A stretch of 10,761 bases of DNA from Actinomycetota bacterium (GTDB lineage Bacteria; Actinomycetota; Actinomycetes; Mycobacteriales; Micromonosporaceae): positions 1-10,761 of the forward strand of contig VAXX01000110.1 of the NCBI GenBank assembly GCA_005885115.1. Direction: 5' to 3'. The notes under the pieces are model-generated. The model ran no database searches, was not told the origin of the DNA, and saw nothing but the letters and a program-made list of their open reading frames with translations. This document shows positions 6,234 to 10,761 of this stretch, in pieces (position 1 is the stretch's first letter; the number at the start of each line of letters is the position of its first letter). The translations under genes and the position numbers were made by a program.

Positions 6234-6330
6234 GGGCTTTTGTCCCGCCGTGGAACGCCGCGGTATCCGACCGCGACGTCTGCACCTCTCGGACCAGGCC
6301 CGCTGTGGACCAGCGACGGAACCCTAGGCG
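6227..6330 (-). promoter_or_regulatory. Guanidine-I riboswitch 2 (ykkC-yxkD class)
   Basis: The minus strand shows the full set of guanidine-I elements: CCTAGGGTTCCG (6328-6317), a CGCTG/CAGCG hairpin, TGGTCCGAGAGGTGCAG, a long GC stem (ACGTCGCGG with CCGCGGCGT), CCACGGCGGGA and CAAAAGCCCGGGAG ending at 6229. Single-stranded conserved parts are nearly identical to riboswitch 1, while the stems differ but still pair. It lies 55 bases before the ATG of the ABC receptor gene and should induce the transporter when guanidine is present. Confidence 0.94.
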
Positions 6331-6393
6331 CGCCTCACCCGTGGTGAGTCGGTGAGCAGTACACCGGCGACCCGTTTCCCCCGCCTTGCTCCT

Positions 6394-6424
6394 TTGTTAC
6401 GCACGTGTGTCGATGTCCTCACAA
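6394..6424 (-). promoter_or_regulatory. Tentative promoter for the guanidine transporter operon
   Basis: On the minus strand TTGTGA (6424-6419) is followed after 19 bases by TAACAA (6399-6394). The -10 lacks the final T of the common TAnnnT pattern, so this is weak. It is the most AT-rich part of the gap between the ROK terminator and riboswitch 2, and would start the message about 60 bases before the aptamer. Confidence 0.28.
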
Positions 6425-6450
6425 CGTCGTGGCCTGCTGACGAGGTGGGC

Positions 6451-6476
6451 TGGGCCACGCCCGAGCGTTCGGCCCA
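6451..6476 (-). terminator. Hairpin terminator after the ROK gene pair
   Basis: Six bases after the ROK1 stop, the RNA pairs TGGGCC with GGCCCA and inside them ACGC with GCGT around a TCGG loop, with a two-base bulge on one side. There is no U-run, which is common for terminators in high-GC actinomycetes. It separates the ROK transcript from the riboswitch-controlled transporter operon on the same strand. Confidence 0.6.
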
Positions 6477-6482
6477 TGGAAG

Positions 6483-7715
6483 TCAGCCGAGCCGCGCGGG
6501 CCAGGCCGCCCGGGGCGATGGGACCGTACCGGTCGGTAGCTCCTCGCCGGCGGTACCGCCCGGTGCGCCACGCGCGACCAGTTCCTCGCGGGCACCGTCG
6601 AGGGCGATCCGTAGCGCGCCGGTCAGCGACGCGGCCTCGCCCAGCGCGCTGGACTCCAGCCGGGGCGGGAACGGGACGAGCGCGGCCACGGTACGGCGTA
6701 CGGCGGGCAGGAGCTGGGCGTTGGAGCCGATCCCGCCGCCGAGCACGACGAGGTCGGGGTCGAAGACCGCGCAGGTACTGGCGATCGTCAGGCCGAGCTG
6801 GTGCGCCTCGGCGTCGACCAGTTCCCGGGCCGGGGGTACGCCGGCCGCGGACTGGGCGAACAGTTCCTCCACTGTGGACGGTCGGGGCCCCTCCCAGGTG
6901 GGCCGGGCCTCGATCGCGGCGAGCATGCCGTACCCGCCGGCCTCGGCGGCCAGCAGCTCCCGCCCGTGCCCCGGCCGCTGGCCGTGCGGCACGGTACCGG
7001 GCAGCGGCAGGTACGCCACCTCGCCGGCCGCCCCGTGCGCACCGCGCAGGAGCTCCCCGTTGTGGACCAGGCCCATGCCGATACCGGCGCCGACCGCGAG
7101 GAACGCGAACGTGGTGACCCCGGCACCGTGGCCGCGCCAGCGCTCGGCGAGCGCGGCGAGGTTGACGTTGTTGTCCAGGACGACCGGCGCCCCGACCGCC
7201 GCCTCCAGCGGGGTGAGCAGGTCGAAGGGGCCGTCGTCGCCGAGGTTGTGGGCGGTGGACATGGTACGTCCGTCGGCGTGGATGACCCCGGGAGCGGCGA
7301 CCCCGACCCGGCGCAGCGGGCCCAGGGCGGCGCCGGTGTCCCGTACCGCGTCCCGGATCATCCGGGCCGTCTGTGCGGCCACCTGACGGGCCCCGGTGCC
7401 CCGGGTGGCCTGGCGGCGCTCGACGCGTACCGTCCCGGTCAGGTCGGCGACCGCGATCCGCAGGTTGCTTCCGCCGATGTCGACGGCGATGACGTACCCG
7501 GCGGTCGGGGCGATCTGGTAGCACGTCGGTACCCGCCCGAGCCCGCCCCGGCGTACCCCCGCCTCGCTGATCAACCCGATCTCTAGCAGCCGGCGTACCG
7601 CCTCCGCGACGGTCGGTCGGGAGAAGCGGGTCCGCTGAGAAAGCTCAGGACGGGTCAGCGGATCGCTGTCAAACAGGACGGACAGGATCGCCCCGGCGGT
7701 ACTGTCACCATTCAC
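6483..7715 (-). CDS. ROK-family transcriptional regulator (ROK1)
   Basis: This 410-residue protein has an N-terminal winged helix-turn-helix (about 8-52, with LTRPELSQRTRFSRPTV at 20-36) fused to a ROK domain. The ROK part shows the phosphate-binding motif AVDIGGSNLR (77-86), DNNVNLAALAERW (181-193), VGAGIGMGLV (208-217), RGAHGAAGEVAYLPL (224-238) and VVLGGGIGS (323-331). The zinc-binding pattern of classic ROK proteins is missing: the histidine of GE-GH is a tyrosine, and no CxCGxxGC motif follows. The HTH makes it a DNA-binding regulator rather than a sugar kinase. GTG at 7715 is the first possible start after an in-frame stop; no clear Shine-Dalgarno precedes it. The gene lies 54 bases downstream of its paralogue and probably shares its transcript. 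The last 40 residues are Ala/Gly/Pro-rich and past the core fold. The ligand is unknown, probably a sugar or sugar phosphate. Confidence 0.88.
   Translation of the reverse strand: MNGDSTAGAILSVLFDSDPLTRPELSQRTRFSRPTVAEAVRRLLEIGLISEAGVRRGGLGRVPTCYQIAPTAGYVIAVDIGGSNLRIAVADLTGTVRVERRQATRGTGARQVAAQTARMIRDAVRDTGAALGPLRRVGVAAPGVIHADGRTMSTAHNLGDDGPFDLLTPLEAAVGAPVVLDNNVNLAALAERWRGHGAGVTTFAFLAVGAGIGMGLVHNGELLRGAHGAAGEVAYLPLPGTVPHGQRPGHGRELLAAEAGGYGMLAAIEARPTWEGPRPSTVEELFAQSAAGVPPARELVDAEAHQLGLTIASTCAVFDPDLVVLGGGIGSNAQLLPAVRRTVAALVPFPPRLESSALGEAASLTGALRIALDGAREELVARGAPGGTAGEELPTGTVPSPRAAWPARLG
6868..6878. repeat. TCCACWGTGGA palindrome, copy 3
   Basis: TCCACTGTGGA inside ROK1, read on the coding strand as TCC ACA GTG GAG (Ser-Thr-Val-Glu). 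The phase and the A-ending threonine codon match copy 2, although the two genes are unrelated. Confidence 0.7.
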
Positions 7716-7741
7716 GGTACCGAGTCTGACCCGGGAAAGAT

Positions 7742-7755
7742 CGGATGTCTATCCG
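7742..7755. repeat. Short inverted repeat between the ROK genes
   Basis: CGGAT and ATCCG face each other across a 4-base gap, between the stop of ROK2 and the start of ROK1. It may be a weak attenuator or an operator half-site pair. It does not resemble the AT-rich operator at 9047-9068. Confidence 0.3.
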
Positions 7756-7769
7756 GCGGAACTCGATTC

Positions 7770-8978
7770 TTAGGCGGCGCCCGGGCTCTCCGGCAGCGGC
7801 GTGGCGGTGACCAGTTCCCAGGCCCGGTCCAGCCCGGCGGCCAGGCACCCGTCCACCACCGCGTCCGGCCCGAGCGCGCTGACCCGCAGCTCCGGTTGGA
7901 CCGGCGCCAGGTGGCGCAGCTCCCGGCGTACCGCGTCCAGGAAGCCCGCGGCCTGGCCGATCCCGCCGCCGAGGATGACCAGGTCCGGGTCGGCGACCGT
8001 GACCACCGCGCAGATCGCCTTGGCGACCAGCAGCGCCTCGGCCGCGACCACCTTGGCGGCCCGTTCGTCGCCCTTGTCCGCGGCGGCGAAGACGTGCCGC
8101 GCGGAGACCGGTCCGCGCATGCCGGTGCGCCGGGCGGCCCGGACGATCCCGGCGGCCGAGGCGGCCGCCTCGAAGCTGCCCCGGCGCCGGGCGTCCCGGG
8201 CGTCGCTGCTGTCCTCGTGCCCGAGCGGGAGGTACCCGATCTCGCCGGCGGCGCCGTGGGCGCCGCGGTGCAGCCGGCCGCCGAGCACGAGCCCCATGCC
8301 GATTCCGGTACCGACCGAGACGAACGCGAAGCTGTCCACCTGCCGGCCGTGCCCGTGGGAGCGCTCGGCGAGCGCGGCCGCATCCACGTCGTTGACCATC
8401 ACGAGGTCGGCACCGAACGCCCGGCGCAACTGGGTGAGGACGACCGGCCGCTCCCACCCGGTCAACGCGCCGGCCAGCGCCAGCGCGTCCCGTCCCGGGT
8501 CGTACACGCCGGGGCTGCCCAGGACGACCTGGGTGATTCCGGGCAGGTCGACACCGACCTCGGCGCACAACTGCTCGGCGAGCTGGACGAGCTGGGCCAC
8601 CCGGCCGTGCCCGCCGGCCGCCTGGGACCGCAGCGAGGCCCGGGCCCGGACGGTGCCGGTCAGGTCGCCGATCGCCCCGCGCAGGTACTTGCGCCCGACG
8701 TCCAGGCCCAGGACGAAGCCGGCTTCCGGCCGGATCTCGTACAGCACGGCGGCCGGGCCGGGCAGGCCGGTACGGGTGCCGGACACGCGTACGAGTCCGG
8801 CGCGCTCGAGGTCGGCCAGTACCCCGGAGACGGTCGGCTTGGAGAGGCTGGAAATCCGGGCGAGATCGGCGCGGGACACCCGTCCTGCTCGCCGAATGTG
8901 GTCAAGTAGCAACTGTTCGTTCATGCTCCGCATCAGTTGCTGGCGGGCGGGGACGCTCGGTCCGGCCATCTCTGCCAC
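7770..8978 (-). CDS. ROK-family transcriptional regulator (ROK2), likely controls the divergent solute-binding gene
   Basis: This 402-residue regulator has a winged helix-turn-helix at about 21-68 (VSRADLARISSLSKPTVSGVL, a classic ROK repressor helix pair) followed by a ROK sensor domain. Motifs are GLDVGRKYLRGAIGDLTG (91-108), VNDVDAAALAER (195-206), SVGTGIGMGLVLGG (221-234), RGAHGAAGEIGYLPLG (238-253) and VILGGGIG (334-341). As in ROK1, the zinc-ligand histidine is replaced by tyrosine and the CxCGxxGC cluster is absent. The GTG start is set by a strong AAGGAGGG six bases upstream (ccctcc at 8985-8990 on the plus strand). It is transcribed away from the family-5 solute-binding gene, with a ROK-like operator in between. 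The simplest model is an autoregulated repressor released by the imported sugar or its metabolite. Confidence 0.9.
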   Translation of the reverse strand: MAEMAGPSVPARQQLMRSMNEQLLLDHIRRAGRVSRADLARISSLSKPTVSGVLADLERAGLVRVSGTRTGLPGPAAVLYEIRPEAGFVLGLDVGRKYLRGAIGDLTGTVRARASLRSQAAGGHGRVAQLVQLAEQLCAEVGVDLPGITQVVLGSPGVYDPGRDALALAGALTGWERPVVLTQLRRAFGADLVMVNDVDAAALAERSHGHGRQVDSFAFVSVGTGIGMGLVLGGRLHRGAHGAAGEIGYLPLGHEDSSDARDARRRGSFEAAASAAGIVRAARRTGMRGPVSARHVFAAADKGDERAAKVVAAEALLVAKAICAVVTVADPDLVILGGGIGQAAGFLDAVRRELRHLAPVQPELRVSALGPDAVVDGCLAAGLDRAWELVTATPLPESPGAA

Positions 8979-9027
8979 GCGCCGCCCTCCTTGGTTTCGG
9001 TTCGGTAGCGATCCCTGACTGGGGGCC

Positions 9028-9057
9028 TTGCACCCGCGGAGATTGGTAGTTTAGTTT
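9028..9057 (+). promoter_or_regulatory. Predicted promoter of the solute-binding gene
   Basis: TTGCAC (9028-9033) and TAGTTT (9052-9057) are separated by 18 bases and fit the housekeeping TTGNNN/TANNNT pattern of actinomycetes. The -10 lies inside the inverted repeats at 9047-9068, so a bound repressor would block it. The start site would be near 9064, leaving a leader of about 220 nt. Confidence 0.5.
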
Positions 9058-9068
9058 ACTAACAAACT
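9047..9068. promoter_or_regulatory. Probable ROK operator with nested inverted repeats
   Basis: An AT-rich stretch unlike anything around it holds TTAGT-TT-ACTAA (9051-9062). Overlapping it, AGTTT-ACTAAC-AAACT (9053-9068) resembles the outer arms of the XylR/ROK-type operators known from other bacteria (AGTTT...AAACT). A direct TAGTT repeat precedes them. It sits between ROK2 and the divergent solute-binding gene, overlapping both predicted -10 boxes. Binding by ROK2, and perhaps ROK1, is inferred. Confidence 0.65.
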
Positions 9069-9077
9069 TCCGGACAA
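9048..9077 (-). promoter_or_regulatory. Predicted promoter of the ROK2-ROK1 transcript
   Basis: On the minus strand TTGTCC (9077-9072) is followed after 18 bases by TAAACT (9053-9048), a good TANNNT -10. Its core overlaps the opposing promoter and the same inverted repeats, so one bound regulator could silence both directions. Confidence 0.45.
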
Positions 9078-9286
9078 CGACCGTGTCGACGATCATGAGG
9101 CAAGGCACTGACATGCGAGAAGCGCGTAGCTCCCTCCTCATGCGGACGGTCTTCCTGATCGGTGCACGTAAATGGCCCCGGTGCGGCCGGGAGACCCCCG
9201 GTCACGGGGCGGTGGCGTGAGCGCGAGGATGTCGCCAGAAGCTGCTGCGGCACGCCAGGACAGATAAAGATCAGAAGGGACATAGG
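9069..9286 (+). other. Long structured leader of the solute-binding gene
   Basis: This stretch of about 220 bases contains no convincing gene. It holds a 7-bp inverted repeat, CATGAGG (9094-9100) with CCTCATG (9136-9142), and a GC-rich block near 9174-9215 with several competing CCGG-type pairings. The ribosome site AAGGGA (9275-9280) lies six bases before the ATG. I recognise no known riboswitch class in it. A 41-codon reading frame (9095-9220) has no ribosome site and is not called. Confidence 0.4.
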
Positions 9287-10761
9287 ATGAGACGCAAAAC
9301 CGCGCTCGTCGTCGTCACGGCGTTAAGTCTGCTCACGGCGGCCTGCGGGAAATCGACGACCGGCACCAACACCGCGACACCGGCGCCGACCAAGTCGTCG
9401 TACAAGCAGGGCGGCACGGTCACCATCGCCAACACCCAGGGCCAGACCTGGACCTGCCAGTTCAACCCGTTCAACCCGGCGGTCAACGCCGAGTCGCTCG
9501 GGTTCATCTACGAGCCGCTGGTGTACGTCAACCTGCTGCAGAACCAGGCCGAGACGCCGATGCTCGCCTCGGCGTACAAGTGGAGCGACGACAAGAAGAG
9601 CGTCACCTTCACCATCCGCGACGGGGTCACCTGGAGCGACGGCCAGCCGTTCTCGGCCGACGACGTGGTGTTCACGTTCAACCTGATGAAGCAGACCCCG
9701 GCCGTCGACCTGTACTCCCTGTGGAGCGGCGCGGGCCTGCAGAGCGTCAGCGCCAGCGGCAACCAGGTCACCCTGGCCTTCAACGCCGTGGCGACGCCGT
9801 ACTTCTACAACTTCGCCGACCAGGTCGGGATCGTGCCCAAGCACATCTTCTCGACCGGCGACGCCGCGGCGCACCCGGACACCTGGGAGGACAAGGCCCC
9901 GGTGGGTACCGGTCCGTTCAAGGTGGACCCGTGCACGCCGAACAACATCCAGTACACCGCGAACGCGACGTACTGGCAGAAGGGCAAGCCGTACATCCAG
10001 AAGGTCGAGTACCCGGCGTACCTGGACAACGCGCCGGCCAACCTGGACCTGGCCAGTGGCAAGGCCCAGTGGGGCAGCCAGTTCATCCCCGGCATCAAGG
10101 CGGCCTACCTGGACAAGTCCCAGGGCAACAACACCTGGTCGCCGCCGGTCGTGAACGTCGAGATCTTCCCGAACCTGGACCCGTCGCACAAGGTGACCAG
10201 CCAGCTCGCCGTACGCCAGGCGATCGCGCTGGGCATCGACCGGACCAAGATCTCGGCGATCGGTGAGGATGGCCAGCAGCCCGCGGCCAACCAGAGCGGC
10301 GTCGTCGTGCCGACGTTCAGCAAGTACTACGACGAGGCGGCCGTGAAGTCGGCCGGTCTTGACGCCCCCAACGCGGACAAGGCCAAGCAGCTGCTCGCCT
10401 CCGCCGGGTACTCCGCGGCCAAGCCGCTGAAGCTGAACATCATCACGATCCAGGGGTACACCGACTGGGACGCCTCGCTCGCGGTCATCAAGCAGAACCT
10501 GGCGGCGATCGGCATCCAGATCAACATCCAGGACCTGGCCCAGCAGACCTACGACGACAAGCTCTACAAGGGCGACTACGACCTCGCGTACGGCAGCGAG
10601 CCGGCGGGTGGCCCGACGCCGTACTACGAGCTGCGCCAGATGCTGTACTCGAAGGCCTCGGCCAAGATCGGCGACGACGCGGCCAGCAACTACGTGCGGT
10701 ACACCAACCCCGACGTGGACAAGCTGTTCGACCAGTACCCGACCGCGGACGACGCGACCCA
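9287..10761 (+). CDS. Family-5 extracellular solute-binding lipoprotein of an ABC importer (peptide or oligosaccharide), C-terminus outside window
   Basis: The 491 visible residues are a DppA/OppA-type receptor (SBP_bac_5). The lipoprotein signal is MRRK, a hydrophobic core, then LLTAAC with Cys20 as the lipidated residue, followed by a Thr/Ser/Ala/Pro linker to about residue 38. The family signature is clear: SVTFTIRDGVTWSDGQPFSADDVVFT (105-130), then VGTGPFKV (206-213) and VRQAIALGIDR (309-319). The protein would capture its solute outside the membrane for permeases and ATPases presumably encoded to the right. Family-5 receptors bind peptides, but some bind oligosaccharides. The divergent ROK regulator favours a sugar here, which is inference. 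The ATG is supported by AAGGGA at 9275-9280. Codon 13 is TTA, very rare in this genome, and codon 2 is the rare AGA. Confidence 0.9.
   Translation, partial: MRRKTALVVVTALSLLTAACGKSTTGTNTATPAPTKSSYKQGGTVTIANTQGQTWTCQFNPFNPAVNAESLGFIYEPLVYVNLLQNQAETPMLASAYKWSDDKKSVTFTIRDGVTWSDGQPFSADDVVFTFNLMKQTPAVDLYSLWSGAGLQSVSASGNQVTLAFNAVATPYFYNFADQVGIVPKHIFSTGDAAAHPDTWEDKAPVGTGPFKVDPCTPNNIQYTANATYWQKGKPYIQKVEYPAYLDNAPANLDLASGKAQWGSQFIPGIKAAYLDKSQGNNTWSPPVVNVEIFPNLDPSHKVTSQLAVRQAIALGIDRTKISAIGEDGQQPAANQSGVVVPTFSKYYDEAAVKSAGLDAPNADKAKQLLASAGYSAAKPLKLNIITIQGYTDWDASLAVIKQNLAAIGIQINIQDLAQQTYDDKLYKGDYDLAYGSEPAGGPTPYYELRQMLYSKASAKIGDDAASNYVRYTNPDVDKLFDQYPTADDAT

Noticed and set aside
6352..7386. Long plus-strand frame opposite ROK1
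   Set aside because: It is antisense to a gene with clear HTH and ROK motifs, and its product is Ser/Arg/Pro-rich without any recognisable domain.
6483..8978. ROK proteins as sugar kinases
   Set aside because: Both have N-terminal winged helix-turn-helix domains and about 400 residues, as in ROK repressors. ROK kinases are near 300 residues without the HTH.
9095..9220. 41-codon reading frame in the leader of the solute-binding gene
   Set aside because: There is no ribosome site, no recognisable product and no codon bias distinguishing it from random GC-rich sequence.
1..10761. Mobile elements, CRISPR arrays, phage or defence genes
   Set aside because: No transposase or integrase motifs, no regularly spaced direct repeats and no terminal inverted repeats were seen. 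Gene order and composition look like ordinary chromosome.

Overview
The window looks like chromosome from a high-GC actinomycete, possibly of the Micromonospora type. The evidence is GC of about 70%, strong G/C third positions, many GTG starts, GTGA/ATGA stop-start overlaps and an almost complete absence of TTA codons. The family is an inference from composition; no rRNA or other marker gene is present. I see no mobile element, CRISPR array, tRNA or rRNA.

Positions 1-6331 (minus strand) form a guanidine uptake and breakdown locus. Two separate guanidine-I (ykkC-yxkD) riboswitch aptamers are readable. The upstream one (6227-6330) leads a NitT/TauT-type ABC transporter: lipoprotein receptor, permease and ATPase, each overlapping the next by 4 bases. 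A GNAT acetyltransferase follows 56 bases later. The second aptamer (2645-2737) leads two DUF1989 proteins, the carboxyguanidine deiminase pair CgdA/CgdB formerly called urea-carboxylase-associated proteins. They overlap by GTGA with a biotin-dependent carboxyltransferase that runs off the left edge. In the known pathway guanidine is imported and carboxylated with ATP and bicarbonate to carboxyguanidine. CgdAB deiminates this to allophanate, and allophanate hydrolase (expected to the left, not seen) releases ammonia and CO2. The carboxylase here starts directly at its carboxyltransferase domain and has no N-terminal biotin carboxylase, so the usual one-chain enzyme appears split or rearranged.

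Positions 6483-8978 (minus strand) hold two ROK-family transcriptional regulators in tandem. Both have an N-terminal winged helix-turn-helix, and both have lost the zinc-site residues of typical ROK proteins. They are likely paralogues transcribed in the order ROK2 then ROK1, ending at a hairpin terminator (6451-6476).

Positions 8979-9286 are a divergent control region. An AT-rich island (9047-9068) carries nested inverted repeats resembling ROK/XylR operators. It overlaps predicted -10 boxes for both directions. A leader of roughly 220 nt follows toward a family-5 solute-binding lipoprotein (9287 to the right edge, plus strand), presumably the first gene of a peptide or oligosaccharide ABC importer controlled by the adjacent ROK protein. 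Its signal peptide contains the only in-frame TTA codon I noticed.

The guanidine pathway itself is known. The parts most worth a second look are the split carboxylase, the DUF1989 paralogue lacking conserved cysteines, the GNAT inside a guanidine regulon, the two different riboswitch expression platforms, and an 11-bp palindrome found three times inside genes in the same reading phase.
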